The notes beneath the pieces were generated by a model. That model was given only the letters and a program-made list of their open reading frames with translations, had not been told where the DNA came from and did not search any database. Positions 46,684 through 55,379 of a stretch of 64,000 nt of DNA are shown piece by piece. Location of the stretch: contig JAFKGD010000013.1 of NCBI GenBank assembly GCA_017307855.1, positions 124,001 to 188,000 of the forward strand. Reading direction: 5' to 3'. The position numbers and the translations under genes are program-made. Every line of letters begins with the position of its first letter. Positions within the stretch are counted from its first letter, which is position 1. Origin of the DNA: Burkholderiales bacterium (lineage in GTDB: Bacteria; Pseudomonadota; Gammaproteobacteria; Burkholderiales; Burkholderiaceae_C).

Positions 46684-48669
46684 TCAGGTGATGGACATGC
46701 CTTTCTGTCGTCCGATCTCCCATGACACGCCACCGCCGCGTACAGTGGCAGCAAGTTGCTGACCTAGCCGTTGCTCGATCACTGGTTTCCACGGCACTAG
46801 GCTGAATCCCATGCCGTCATCGAGCATCGCGTAGCGACCGCTGGCCAGCATGACGGAGCGCCGGTAGATGCCGGCCACACGCTGCCCGTCGGCCACCGGG
46901 TGATGCTCCAGGCCGGTGTCGGCGGCAATGTCCTTCGCGGCCTGCGCTAGCTCCCGATTGCGCAGTGTGCCCAGCAGGTTCCGGGCGACGATCACGCGCT
47001 GCCCGCGCCGCTCGGCCATTCCCTGTTCGGCCAGGAAGTCGGCGCGCTGCTGCATCGCCTGCTTGGCCTCGCCACCAAAGCCCAGGTCGCCCAAGCCCGA
47101 GCCACCACCGATCAATTGCTGGTCGAGCCAGGTGGCCCCGATCACGCGAGCCTGCCGCTCGATGGGCAGATGCGATTTCAGTTCCACAGCCACGCCGCCA
47201 AGGCGCTGCGCGTCGTGGCGGCGGCCCTGTTCGGCTAGGTCGTCCGGCATCTTCCATAGTCCCTCGGCCACGCGCTCCACGATGCCGGCGCGGCGCAAGG
47301 CTTCCAGCCGGCGGACGTGGGCCGCGACGACTTCCTGCGGATCGCGGCCGGGCTTGGCCCGGCCTTGCTCAATCGCAAGGTGATGATCGGTGCGGTACAG
47401 GCCATCGCTCGCCAGCGCGGCGATGTTCTTGTCGGCCGCGCGCACATCGGCTGCCCCCTTTACCTCCACCACGGCGCCAATCGGGTAGTTCGCCAGCTCG
47501 TCGCGGGCGTTGAGCGCGACGTAGTGGCCCTTGCCGTCCACGCCGTCGATGACCAGATAGCCCCGGTCGCGCAGCTCGTCGGCAAGCCCCTTCGCGGCCA
47601 CGCGGCCGAGGATGGTTTGGCCATCGTCGCCCGGCTCGAACACCGCCAGCTCGCGCGGCTCGCCGCGCATGGCCCGCTGCATGGTGCGGATGATGTCGCC
47701 GCGCTCGCCCAGGGCGCGTAGGGTCTTTTCGGCGTCGGCATGGACAGCCCAGGTGCCCGGCTGTATCTCATCGGCCAAGCCCAGGCGCTGCAAGCGTTGC
47801 AGGCGGCCGATCAGCAGCAGGCGCTGGCGTTGCAATCTCGGCTCGTTGAGGCATTCGACATGCACCAGGCCATCGTCGCCCAGCTCGCGCTTGAGCGTGC
47901 GATCCAGGCTCGTCCACCGTTCTTGCTCCACCTCGCGCCGCAAGGTCTGCTGGATCTCCAGCTCGGTGCGCGGCCCGAGCCATTCGGTCGCCAGTTCGGC
48001 GGCGCGATGGCGGAAGCCATCGGCGATGTAGTTGCCGGCGATGATGAGGTCTTTGCCGGTGTCGTCGCGCCCGCGCACGATCAGGTGGGTATGCGCGTTG
48101 TCGGTGTTCCAGTGATCGACGGCCACCCACTCCAGCCGTGTGCCCAGGTCGGCCTCCATTCGGCCCATCAGGTGCCGCGTGTAGGTGCGCAGGTCTTCCA
48201 GCTCGGCGCCATCCTCGGGCGAGAGGATGAACCGAAAGTGATGCCGGTCGTCGACGCAGCGTTCCTTGAAGGCGTCGAGGTCGGCGGCATCGGTCTGCGG
48301 CCCGTAGGCTTGACCCGGCTCGCCATCGCGGCCCACACCGTCGCGCTCAATGTAGCGCAGGTGCTTGGCGAGCGACTGCGGGCTGGCCCGCTGCTGATTG
48401 ACCAGCAGCGTCTTGATAGTCACGCGCCGCGACACGGGCGTGAGCTTCGCTCCGACGAAGCGCGCCGCCGTGTGGCCGCGCCCCAGGCGCGAGCCGGGCC
48501 GCTGGCCGGTGCCCCTCCCGGAGCCGCTGGCAGCGCCAGGACGACGCACCGACGACTTGCCGCTGCTGGCCTTGCCTGCCTGCTTGAGCACCTTGGAAAC
48601 GAAGCCCTGGCCCCGGTTCTTCGGGGCGCTGGGGCGGATGCGGAAATCGTCGTCGCGGCGGTCGGTCAT
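46684..48669 (-). CDS. rlxS: Relaxase (VirD2-like, DUF3363)
   Basis: The relaxase nicks oriT and pilots the strand into the recipient. The 661-residue protein has a basic, Gly/Ser-rich N-terminus (residues 20-75), then the relaxase core with KHLRYIERDGVG (near 103), HHFRFILSPEDG (near 143) and the metal-binding His triad of VDHWNTDNAHTHLIV (near 185). The C-terminal half is the DUF3363 region. ATG 48669 follows GGGAG. Its neighbours are traF on one side and the copper cargo on the other; in the backbone the next gene would be traR, so the cargo split the region. Confidence 0.93.
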   Translation of the reverse strand: MTDRRDDDFRIRPSAPKNRGQGFVSKVLKQAGKASSGKSSVRRPGAASGSGRGTGQRPGSRLGRGHTAARFVGAKLTPVSRRVTIKTLLVNQQRASPQSLAKHLRYIERDGVGRDGEPGQAYGPQTDAADLDAFKERCVDDRHHFRFILSPEDGAELEDLRTYTRHLMGRMEADLGTRLEWVAVDHWNTDNAHTHLIVRGRDDTGKDLIIAGNYIADGFRHRAAELATEWLGPRTELEIQQTLRREVEQERWTSLDRTLKRELGDDGLVHVECLNEPRLQRQRLLLIGRLQRLQRLGLADEIQPGTWAVHADAEKTLRALGERGDIIRTMQRAMRGEPRELAVFEPGDDGQTILGRVAAKGLADELRDRGYLVIDGVDGKGHYVALNARDELANYPIGAVVEVKGAADVRAADKNIAALASDGLYRTDHHLAIEQGRAKPGRDPQEVVAAHVRRLEALRRAGIVERVAEGLWKMPDDLAEQGRRHDAQRLGGVAVELKSHLPIERQARVIGATWLDQQLIGGGSGLGDLGFGGEAKQAMQQRADFLAEQGMAERRGQRVIVARNLLGTLRNRELAQAAKDIAADTGLEHHPVADGQRVAGIYRRSVMLASGRYAMLDDGMGFSLVPWKPVIEQRLGQQLAATVRGGGVSWEIGRQKGMSIT

Positions 48670-49117
48670 GGCTGCGCTCCCTGCAAGCTCTGGCGTGTCC
48701 TGTCGTGCGAAGCACACGCACATGCCAGCATTGGCGCGAGCCTCGCGCTCCACGCGGCACGGCGGCGAAGCCGCTCCGTGCTGCGCCAACCCCACGTGCA
48801 GACTGGCTTTGCGGGCCGACAGGTGCCGCTCCCTTTTGTCTTGCCTTCCGCCTTTGCCCCTCGCTGGCGCTCCGGGCAGCGGCGGCCCGGCGGCGCTGCT
48901 GCGCGAGCAGCCAGCGCGCCGGCGAACGCGGACACGGCCGCAGGCCGGGCGCGTTCGAGGCAAGACGCCTGCACGTTGGATGGCTGCGCCGAAGGCAACG
49001 CGAAGTGCGGCGCGAATGCGCTCGCACTGCACGCGCGACGACACGGCGACGAACGGCAGAACGACACGCCCGATGGCACGATGAGATGCACGGCGACGTG
49101 CAGCGAGTCGGCGGCCA
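48670..49117. other. Gap between traF and the relaxase gene, candidate oriT region
   Basis: No convincing gene occupies these 448 bp. It contains a bulged stem at 48,757-48,781 (outer arms GCACGG/CCGTGC, inner CGGC/GCCG around GAA) and several shorter GC-rich dyads. The oriT usually lies next to the relaxase gene, so this gap, upstream of the relaxase start, is the obvious place to look, but I see no known nic consensus. Confidence 0.4.
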
Positions 49118-49717
49118 TCATGGGCGGGACTCCAGCCAGACCGGATGCGCGACGCCGATCACGGCGGATGCGCTGACCGGCCCGAAATACCGGCTGTCGA
49201 ACGATGCAGGGTTGGTCACACTGAGCAAGAACAGTTCGCCGGGTTCAAGGCGGCGGCATTGCTGCCAGGATGGCAGAGGCCGGCCCCAGCGGTCGGCAGG
49301 CAGCACGGCGGCCGAAGGCACGCCGTCGATGCGGACAATGTCGCCAGCGATGCACACTTCCTGCGGCGCGACGGCGCCCACGCGCTTGAGCAGCGGCAGG
49401 CGCGCCGGCAGGTAGCCGCGCTGCGCGGCCAGCGCGGCGGCATCTGGCGGCAGCGTGGTCAGGACGATGCTGCCCACGGACAAAGGACGTGGCAGCGAGT
49501 CGGTGCCGTGGCCCTGCGGATCGACGCGATACCAGCCGACCGCCACGCTGTCGGACGGGTTGTAGATCAGGCGCGGCAGCGGATGCACGAAGGACGCCCA
49601 GGCCAGCGCAGCGAGGCCGCAGGCGGACAGGCCCGCCAGCACGATGCGAGCGCGCAGGCGCGAGTGAGGACGCGGCGGAATGCCCGCTGCACCGGCAACG
49701 GCGGATGGAAGCGTCAT
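49118..49717 (-). CDS. traF: Conjugal transfer peptidase TraF (S26 signal-peptidase family)
   Basis: TraF matures and cyclises the pilin TrbC in RP4-like systems. The 199-residue product has an N-terminal membrane helix (IVLAGLSACGLAALAWASF, about 25-43), the nucleophile region YNPSDSVAVGWYRV (Ser near 56-58) and the general-base Lys in LLKRVGAVAPQEV (near 112). Both catalytic residues are present. Its ATG overlaps the DUF2840 stop. Confidence 0.93.
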   Translation of the reverse strand: MTLPSAVAGAAGIPPRPHSRLRARIVLAGLSACGLAALAWASFVHPLPRLIYNPSDSVAVGWYRVDPQGHGTDSLPRPLSVGSIVLTTLPPDAAALAAQRGYLPARLPLLKRVGAVAPQEVCIAGDIVRIDGVPSAAVLPADRWGRPLPSWQQCRRLEPGELFLLSVTNPASFDSRYFGPVSASAVIGVAHPVWLESRP

Positions 49718-50247
49718 GGCAGGGCCCTCCCGGTCAGCCAGGCGGCGTGCCGCTCGGCGGTGTATTCGGGCAGCGGCAGGCGCGCAGCGAGCCGGTTGGC
49801 GAGCGTGCGCCAGTACGCGGGCGAGGCACCGACAGGTGCGATGCCCAGCGCCTCGATGGCGTCGATGCGCTCCAGCACGGCGCGCACCTGATTCTCGCCC
49901 TCGGCGTGCAGCAGCAGGCGTGCGCCCGGCTGCACGCCGGGAATGCGCTGCGCCGCATCGAGCGGCGTGCAAGCCTGCATCACCATGAGCTGCCAGCGGA
50001 TCGTGCCGTAGTCGTTGGCCTGCCAGCGGATGCGGCACAACATCGCGCCCGGCAGGAACACGGCGCAGCGCCGCCAGCGGTCGAGCTGGTGCGTGCGCGC
50101 AGGTTCGCCGAAGCGCAGGTAGAGCTTGAAGCGCGGTTCGATGTAGGCCAGTGCCACGCGCGTCAGCGGCGCCCTGGCAGGATGGCCGGAAGGAGCTGCG
50201 AGCGCAGCCGTAGCCGCGCCAGCGGCAGGCGAAGCGGATGCGGTCAT
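49714..50247 (-). CDS. DUF2840 family protein
   Basis: The 177-residue soluble protein (LTRVALAYIEPRFKLYLRFG, RTHQLDRWRRCAVFLPGAML) matches DUF2840, a conserved Tn4371-type backbone protein between the partition genes and traF. The N-terminus is Ala-rich. The function is unknown; the location suggests a replication or transfer accessory. Its ATG overlaps the RHH gene and its stop overlaps traF. Confidence 0.82.
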   Translation of the reverse strand: MTASASPAAGAATAALAAPSGHPARAPLTRVALAYIEPRFKLYLRFGEPARTHQLDRWRRCAVFLPGAMLCRIRWQANDYGTIRWQLMVMQACTPLDAAQRIPGVQPGARLLLHAEGENQVRAVLERIDAIEALGIAPVGASPAYWRTLANRLAARLPLPEYTAERHAAWLTGRALP

Positions 50248-50528
50248 GGGGTGTTCTCCCTGCGATGCTCGGGAAACTCCCGCTCCAGCAGGCCCCGCAG
50301 CAGATCGGCCACGGTCACGCCTTGCGTGAAGGCCGACACCTTGATGCGCGCGCGCAGCGCGGGCGTGATGTCGAGGGTCAGGCGGGCGGTGTAGAGGTCG
50401 CCCTTGTTGAGCGCATCGGCGTCGCCTTGGCGAATCCACGCCTCGGCGTGCGGATTCGCGGGCGGACGCGCGCCGATGCCGACGCGCTTTGCCGTGCGTC
50501 TGCTGTTCGGTGGCGGCTTCTCGGTCAT
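50244..50528 (-). CDS. Ribbon-helix-helix partition accessory protein
   Basis: The 94-residue protein has a ribbon-helix-helix C-terminal part (LYTARLTLDITPALRARIKV ... VADLLRGLLEREF) and a basic N-terminal tail. It directly follows parA and probably acts as the small DNA-binding partner of ParA. ATG 50528 overlaps the parA stop; an upstream GTG at 50537 would add three residues. Confidence 0.78.
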   Translation of the reverse strand: MTEKPPPNSRRTAKRVGIGARPPANPHAEAWIRQGDADALNKGDLYTARLTLDITPALRARIKVSAFTQGVTVADLLRGLLEREFPEHRRENTP

Positions 50529-51163
50529 GTCGGCCACCGCAGCAGTTCGTCCACCAGCGCGGTGATTTCACGCGCGGCGGCGCTGTCCGGCGCCGTCTCG
50601 CGTGCGAGCCGACCGGCGGCCACGCTGTCGGCGAAGACGATGCGCTGGCGAACCTCGGCGCGCAGCGCCGGCAGCGGTTGGTCGGCCAGCGACTGCCGCG
50701 CCTCGCGCCCGATGATCGTGGTGCTGACGCGCCGGTTGATGACGAAGGCCGCGCGCAGCGCAGGCCGGAACACCTGGGCCTCGCGGATCAGCGCCACCAT
50801 CTCGGCGCTGGCCCACAGGTCGTAGGGGCTGGGTTGCACGGGGATCAGCACGCGCTCGGCCGCCAGCAGCGCGGAGCGCGCCAGTGCCGCGATGCGTGGC
50901 GGGCCGTCGATGACGACGTGATCGGCCCGCCTGGCGAGTTCTGGTGCTTCCTGATGCAGCGTTTCGCGTGCCAGGCCCACGGCGCTGAACAACCTTGGCA
51001 AACCCTGCTGGCTTCTGCGCTGTGTCCAGTCCAGCGATGAACCCTGCGGGTCGGCGTCCAGCAGGACGACGTGCTGGCCGCGCATCGCCAGCTCGCCGGC
51101 GATGTGTGTGGCGAGCGTGGTCTTGCCCACGCCGCCTTTCTGGTTGAGCAGAGCGACGATCAT
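50525..51163 (-). CDS. parA: ParA-family partition ATPase
   Basis: The 212-residue ATPase has the deviant Walker A NQKGGVGKTTLATHIAG (about residues 7-24), Walker A' LLDADPQGS (near 40) and Walker B hydrophobic strand HVVIDGPP (near 75). It is short, as plasmid-type ParA proteins of this element family are. It stabilises the excised circular element with the RHH partner encoded next. ATG 51163 begins the ATPase fold; the ORF is open further upstream but not conserved. Confidence 0.93.
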   Translation of the reverse strand: MIVALLNQKGGVGKTTLATHIAGELAMRGQHVVLLDADPQGSSLDWTQRRSQQGLPRLFSAVGLARETLHQEAPELARRADHVVIDGPPRIAALARSALLAAERVLIPVQPSPYDLWASAEMVALIREAQVFRPALRAAFVINRRVSTTIIGREARQSLADQPLPALRAEVRQRIVFADSVAAGRLARETAPDSAAAREITALVDELLRWPT

Positions 51164-51290
51164 GGCGCGGCCCTCCATGCTGGAAAGCCTTGCATTGATC
51201 GGCCTGCAAAACCTGTCGGCTGGTGGCTGGTTTTGCCTGCCGTTTGTGGCCGCGTGGTGGTTGTCCACCGCAGCGGCGTTTCCCTACTAA

Positions 51291-51439
51291 AAGTTAGAGA
51301 AATTAAGTTAGGGAAGTTAGAGGACGCGCAATCCCAATGCTGGCGCGGGTTTGCGGCCGATTTTGTTGCCTGATAGCACGAGGATTCGTTGCCTGATAGC
51401 ACGATACCTTTGTTGCCTGATAGCACGAGCCCATCCACA
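51291..51439. other. Putative replication origin with three iterons and AT-rich repeats
   Basis: Three copies of GTTGCCTGATAGCACGA lie at 51,365-51,381, 51,388-51,404 and 51,412-51,428, spaced 23-24 bp (about two helical turns). Left of them are three AAGTTAG copies (51,291, 51,305 and 51,314) in an AT-rich stretch that could melt. A near DnaA-box (CCATCCACA, 51,431) flanks the right side. The site lies between repA and parA, as expected for an iteron-type origin of the RepA replicon. Confidence 0.75.
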
Positions 51440-51452
51440 GGCTTTGCCGTAG

Positions 51453-52286
51453 TTATCCCCGTGCCGTTTGCGGCACGGGCCGGAACGTCAGCAGCGGCGA
51501 GGAAATCCCGGATACGTACTCGATTCCCAACTGGTAGCCGGGCAAGGTTTGCCGCGCCACCAGCGCCCGCAGGTCGGCGGCGAAGTCGTAGTACCGCGCC
51601 ACGCTGCCCGATTTGCGATACAGGTGCTGGAAATCGAACTGCCAGCCGCCCGGCTGCCGTCCACCATGCTTGCGCACCAGGCGGTACAGCCATCGCTCGA
51701 TGCCACCCGTCAGCCGGAAGTACGCCGGGTCGATGGTCAGCACCAGTGCCGCATCCAGCACGCCCCCATAGAACCAGTCCGGCAGGATCAGTTCGATGCC
51801 CAGCGGCGTACCGCTGGCATCGGCCAGCTCCTTCCACTCGTTGATCCACGAGAAGCGGTGCAGGCGCCGCCCGGTCGTCTCGCGAATGGACGTGGCCACC
51901 GTGGTCGATTGCAGGCGGTCCAAGGCCGCTTTGAGGCGCTGGTAGTCGCGCAGCGACGTACCGCGCCCGATGAAGCGCAGGATCTCGTAGGGCGTTGCCT
52001 GCATGAGTCGTGACGCGCGCAGCCCCGCGTCGCGGGCTTCCACGATCTGCGAGGCCGCCCAGATCAGCACGTCCGCGTCCCAGATCGTGGCGATGCCGTG
52101 TTCCTGCGTGCCCTCCACGCGGATCGTGATGCCGCTGGCGCGGAAGTCGATCAGCGCCGTGCGCCGCGACTTCGCCAGCGAGAAGAACGGAAAGGCCATC
52201 AAATCCTGGCTGTCGCGCGGCGCCATGTCGCCCGGCAGGGCGCGGAACAGATCGAGCTGTTCGCGTTCCTGCGAGGGTTTGGACAT
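51453..52286 (-). CDS. repA: Replication initiator protein RepA
   Basis: The 277-residue protein belongs to the plasmid-type RepA initiators of Tn4371 elements (FPFFSLAKSRRTALIDF, TPYEILRFIGRGTSLRDYQR, RRLHRFSWINEWKELAD, SGSVARYYDFAADLRALV). It probably binds the iterons just beyond its 3' end and lets the excised element replicate. ATG 52286 is used; a start four codons upstream (52298) is less likely. Confidence 0.9.
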   Translation of the reverse strand: MSKPSQEREQLDLFRALPGDMAPRDSQDLMAFPFFSLAKSRRTALIDFRASGITIRVEGTQEHGIATIWDADVLIWAASQIVEARDAGLRASRLMQATPYEILRFIGRGTSLRDYQRLKAALDRLQSTTVATSIRETTGRRLHRFSWINEWKELADASGTPLGIELILPDWFYGGVLDAALVLTIDPAYFRLTGGIERWLYRLVRKHGGRQPGGWQFDFQHLYRKSGSVARYYDFAADLRALVARQTLPGYQLGIEYVSGISSPLLTFRPVPQTARG

Positions 52287-52312
52287 GGCGAAGCCCACCC
52301 GCGCACCGCCGA

Positions 52313-52594
52313 TCAGCGCGCACGGCTGTCCGCCGCATGGTGCTCGGCGTACTCGGGATCGGAAGTGGTCTCGAAGCTGCGGTCGGCCGCCCAGGCATCG
52401 AGGTCGGCCACGGCGTACATGACGCGCCGGCCGAACTTGCGAAAGCGCGGGCCGCCGCCGATCACGCGCTGCTTCTCCAGCGTGCGCGGCGACAGCCGCA
52501 GGTACTCGGCGGCTTCGTCGTTGGTGAGATAACGCTGCGGCTGCGCGGCAGCGGTCGAGACAGTGGCGGCAGGCCGCAAGGGAGCGGGACGCAT
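52313..52594 (-). CDS. Helix-turn-helix DNA-binding protein (AlpA/excisionase-like)
   Basis: The 93-residue protein has one MerR-like/excisionase helix-turn-helix (RYLTNDEAAEYLRLSPRTLEK, about residues 21-41) with the typical wing FRKFGRRVMYAVADLDAW. GGAGG lies 8 nt before ATG 52594. It directly precedes repA (26 bp gap), so it may regulate repA or assist excision. Confidence 0.85.
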   Translation of the reverse strand: MRPAPLRPAATVSTAAAQPQRYLTNDEAAEYLRLSPRTLEKQRVIGGGPRFRKFGRRVMYAVADLDAWAADRSFETTSDPEYAEHHAADSRAR

Positions 52595-52677
52595 GGTGTG
52601 AACCTCCATCGGTTTTGAAGCTCCGGCCACACAGCGCAACCGGATGGAGGCAGTCTCAGAAAACGAAGCTCTCCTGC

Positions 52678-53454
52678 TCAGGGACGTTTTGCGTCCCCTT
52701 CAAAACGTCCCTTCTCAAACGGCGGAAGCTGTGCTAGTCGGCGGTAGCCGCCGCGCATCAACGCATCGCCGCGCCGTGCCAGACGCCGCACGCGGGCGCG
52801 CAGGTCGCCATCGGCGTGCCAGTCAGCGGCCACGGTATCTGCACCGAACAGTCCTTCGGCCACCTCGCGCAAGGACGCGCCCGCCAGGGTCGCGTCAAGC
52901 GCCTGTAGGGTGTGCAACTCCAGCAGCGCGGCAGGCGTTGGCCTGGGCTTGGTATCGGCCAGGGCTGCGCCAGGCACATGACCGCGCGCAGGTGCGGTAG
53001 CGCCGCCGCGATGGGCATAGGCCACGGCCATGCCGTCTTCCAGGCCATGCGCCAGCACGAAGCGCAGGCACTGGCCGGGGCGGAGCGCGATCAGCGCCAG
53101 CCCTTTGCCGTCATGCAGCAGCTGCTTGTGGCCGGGGATACGCCAGAACGCGAAGGTCACAGCGTCGGACGGCGGATCGGCATCGGGATAGAGCTGCACC
53201 ACGCCGGCATGGCCGGGCAGCCAAGCCGGATGCGCGTCGCGCGCATCCAAGGCCGGGTCTTCCAACAGGCGCAAGCCCCAGCGATGCGCCGCCTGCTGTG
53301 CGGCTTGTGGCCGGCGATGCTGGCGCAGCCAGTCGAGCCGGTAATCGGGATGACGGCGCAGGTACTCCCAGGCCAGCGCGAGCGCATCCAGCCACAAGAC
53401 GTAGAGGTAGGCGGCGGTGGGATACCAGTGCGCAAGATGGTGAGGATCGACCAT
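52678..53454 (-). CDS. DUF2285 family protein
   Basis: The 258-residue soluble protein has an N-terminal helical part (AAYLYVLWLDALALAWEYLR) and a C-terminal helical DUF2285 domain (LHTLQALDATLAGASLREVAE, RVRRLARRGDALMRGGYRRL). It resembles proteins near the replication module of Tn4371-type elements; the function is unknown. AGGAG is 9 nt before ATG 53454. Its promoter region holds the nested operator at 53,724-53,765. Confidence 0.83.
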   Translation of the reverse strand: MVDPHHLAHWYPTAAYLYVLWLDALALAWEYLRRHPDYRLDWLRQHRRPQAAQQAAHRWGLRLLEDPALDARDAHPAWLPGHAGVVQLYPDADPPSDAVTFAFWRIPGHKQLLHDGKGLALIALRPGQCLRFVLAHGLEDGMAVAYAHRGGATAPARGHVPGAALADTKPRPTPAALLELHTLQALDATLAGASLREVAEGLFGADTVAADWHADGDLRARVRRLARRGDALMRGGYRRLAQLPPFEKGRFEGDAKRP

Positions 53455-53723
53455 GACGAAAGCTCCTGTCGAATTCAGGAACGCCGCCACGGCGAGAAAC
53501 GCGGAGCTATCGCATCAAGGTCAAAACATCATCAGAATCGGGGCAGGCTGTAACCATTGGTAGTCAAGACCGATGGGCTCCGGTGCATTGCGAAATCCGT
53601 CCGAATGCGACGGCCGCATGAGCCAAAAAATGTCACGGCGGCACAAAACACCATGCCGCAAGCCGCGTGAAAGATCGTGACTTTTTCAAGCAGAAGCGCA
53701 GGGCTTGGATGCATGAGTGCCAA

Positions 53724-53765
53724 TTGAGACTTGGCGAGTCTGGAATAAGACTGAAATAGTCTCAA
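53724..53765. promoter_or_regulatory. Nested four-half-site palindrome, candidate operator
   Basis: Two AGACT-N5-AGTCT dyads (53,727-53,741 and 53,748-53,762) are repeated with a 21-bp period, and the outer flanks extend them to TTGAGACT...AGTCTCAA, so the whole 42-bp block is itself palindromic. It lies in the 341-bp gap (53,455-53,795) between DUF2285 and DUF2958; nothing else in that gap looks coding. Two helical turns between dyads suit cooperative binding of a dimeric regulator. Confidence 0.72.
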
Positions 53766-53795
53766 TACGCCCGGTTTCGCCGGTGCGTGGGCGGT

Positions 53796-54146
53796 TCAAT
53801 CGACGATGGAACCGTTCTCTTGCGCCAGCCGCAGATATTCCGACAGCGGGCGCACCGCCTGGAAATACCGATCCCGCATCACGGGCAACTTGTTCGGCCC
53901 GACGATGGACGCGAGGTCGGACAGCTTCACGCGGCCCAGCTCGGGCATGCTGATTCCCAGGTCGATCAGGCCGTAGGCCGTATCGCCGTCAGTGGGATCG
54001 AGCGCGGTGAGCAGCCAGGTGGCGTGCGCGTCGGGCGTGAACAGCCGCACGACCGGCAACGGGTCGTTCGGTTCGCCAGTGGCAGCAAGCCACCCGTTCA
54101 CCAGCAGCGCGGCGCGCTGTTCATCGGTGACAAGGGGAGCGTTCAT
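53796..54146 (-). CDS. DUF2958 family protein
   Basis: The 116-residue soluble protein matches DUF2958 (WLLTALDPTDGDTAYGLIDLG, PELGRVKLSDLASIVGPNKLP). It is frequent on plasmids and ICEs, with unknown function. ATG 54146 is used. The next gene, an XRE regulator, is divergent from it. Confidence 0.85.
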   Translation of the reverse strand: MNAPLVTDEQRAALLVNGWLAATGEPNDPLPVVRLFTPDAHATWLLTALDPTDGDTAYGLIDLGISMPELGRVKLSDLASIVGPNKLPVMRDRYFQAVRPLSEYLRLAQENGSIVD

Positions 54147-54409
54147 CACGGTATTCCTGCTTCAACATGGGAGTGCCCAGCCGGTTTTGCGTTTCCACGT
54201 CGAAGCGCGGAGGCGTATTCCACCCAAGCCGTGGAAGTACGGAAGCGCAAAAGCGGAATTGTAGAAATCTGGAAAGACACGATGGCGGTTCTCCGGTTTT
54301 GGCGGAATCCGCAAAAGCGGATTTCCGTAAAAGCACGAATACGGCCAATGGCATGAAAGAGTTAAAGATAACGTGGTTTTAATTGTGCTGCGACTTGACG
54401 CTTCTGTCC

Positions 54410-54700
54410 ATGCAGAAGCGATCCGTTCAGCGCGGCCGACCGGCCGGCTCCACCACCCATGACGCCGAGTTGGCTCACGCCTTCGGCGCGGCGGTGCGTG
54501 CGCTGCGGATGGAGCGCGGCATCGCGCAGGAATCACTGGCGCACCTGGCTGGCGTCGAGCGTTCCCACATGGGCAAGGTCGAGCGCGGCGAGCACATGCC
54601 CACGCTGGCCATCATCTTCAAGATCGCCAGCGCGCTTGAATGCAGCACGGCGGTGCTGATGACCGCGACGGAAGGCCAGCTCACAGCGGCGCAGCCGTAG
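54410..54700 (+). CDS. XRE-family transcriptional regulator
   Basis: The 96-residue protein is a single Cro/cI-type helix-turn-helix domain (FGAAVRALRMERGIAQESLAH, VERSHMGKVERGEHMPTLA) with a basic N-terminus. The start at 54410 is the ATG nearest the domain. It is divergent from DUF2958 and could be the repressor for the nearby leftward maintenance genes. Confidence 0.88.
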   Translation: MQKRSVQRGRPAGSTTHDAELAHAFGAAVRALRMERGIAQESLAHLAGVERSHMGKVERGEHMPTLAIIFKIASALECSTAVLMTATEGQLTAAQP

Positions 54701-54918
54701 GCGCTGGCCGGGCCGATCCGGCGCACGCCGGTTCGGCGGCATCGAGGGGCGCCAAGCCCTGCGCGGCGGGGATAGCCCGCAGGGCTTTCCCCCGGAGGCA
54801 AGCGGAGCGCGCAGCGCCGCAGGCGCGAAGGCGTGAGGGATTGGAGCCGAATGGCCGTGACGGCGAAGTCGGCACGGGGCGCAGCCCGAAAAGCCCGGCG
54901 GTGCAAGGCACCGACACG
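54701..54918. repeat. Dispersed GC-rich intergenic repeat, copy A
   Basis: About 218 bp starting GCGCTGGCCGGGCCGATCCG directly after the XRE stop. It is nearly the same as copy B (55,951-56,166) over the full length, and its middle part recurs as copy C. Hallmarks are GGGATAGCCCGCAGGGCTTT and GGCGCAGCCCG. There is no reading frame or terminal inverted repeat that suggests an insertion sequence. The remaining sequence up to 55,029 holds nothing I can assign. Confidence 0.75.
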
Positions 54919-55029
54919 CCCGGCCATTCCTGCAGCCTCAGACTCACCACATCCAGACAGAAGCAGCCCAACAGTGAGAGCACGCTCCCGCAATGATTGG
55001 GCTTCCATGCAGCGCTGCGAAAGCAGCAC

Positions 55030-55057
55030 AACGCCCCGCCGCAGTGGGCGGGGCGTT
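55030..55057 (-). terminator. Stem-loop after the DUF736 gene
   Basis: Arms AACGCCCCGCC and GGCGGGGCGTT pair perfectly, 8 bp beyond the DUF736 stop on the minus strand. There is no T-run, so it is only terminator-like. Confidence 0.55.
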
Positions 55058-55064
55058 GCGGCCG

Positions 55065-55379
55065 TCAGGCCGCCTGGGGCTTGCTGCGCGACCAGATCAG
55101 CGTGTGCGTGCCGTCCTCTTCCTCGATCAGCCGGGCATAGACCGTTGCCGGGAACGAAGGATCGTCGAGGGTCACGGACACGTAGGGCCGCTCGGCCTTG
55201 CTGACTTTCTTCCACGCCGCGCCGATGTCGAAGCCCGCCGCCTGCACGCGGTAATCGGGGGCGTGTTCGTTGTCCCCCTTGTCATTGGGAACCAGCTTGG
55301 CCTTGACGTTGAGGGTCAGGGTGCGCAGCGCGCCGGTGAAGCCGTCTTTGTCCGCGGTGAAGGTGCCGATGGTTGCCAT
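55065..55379 (-). CDS. DUF736 family protein
   Basis: A 104-residue small soluble protein ([40 protein letters not shown]) of the DUF736 family that is common on plasmids and ICEs. AAGGAG lies 8 nt upstream of ATG 55379. The function is unknown; its wide occurrence in transferable elements suggests a role in establishment. Confidence 0.88.
   Translation of the reverse strand: MATIGTFTADKDGFTGALRTLTLNVKAKLVPNDKGDNEHAPDYRVQAAGFDIGAAWKKVSKAERPYVSVTLDDPSFPATVYARLIEEEDGTHTLIWSRSKPQAA

Noticed and set aside
51365-51428. Three short direct repeats considered as a CRISPR array
   Set aside because: Spacers are only 6-7 bp, repeats are 17 bp and no cas genes are near; they fit iterons.
53532-53765. 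77-residue minus frame upstream of DUF2285
   Set aside because: TTG start lies inside the palindromic operator, no ribosome site, no recognisable family; the region is better explained as regulatory.
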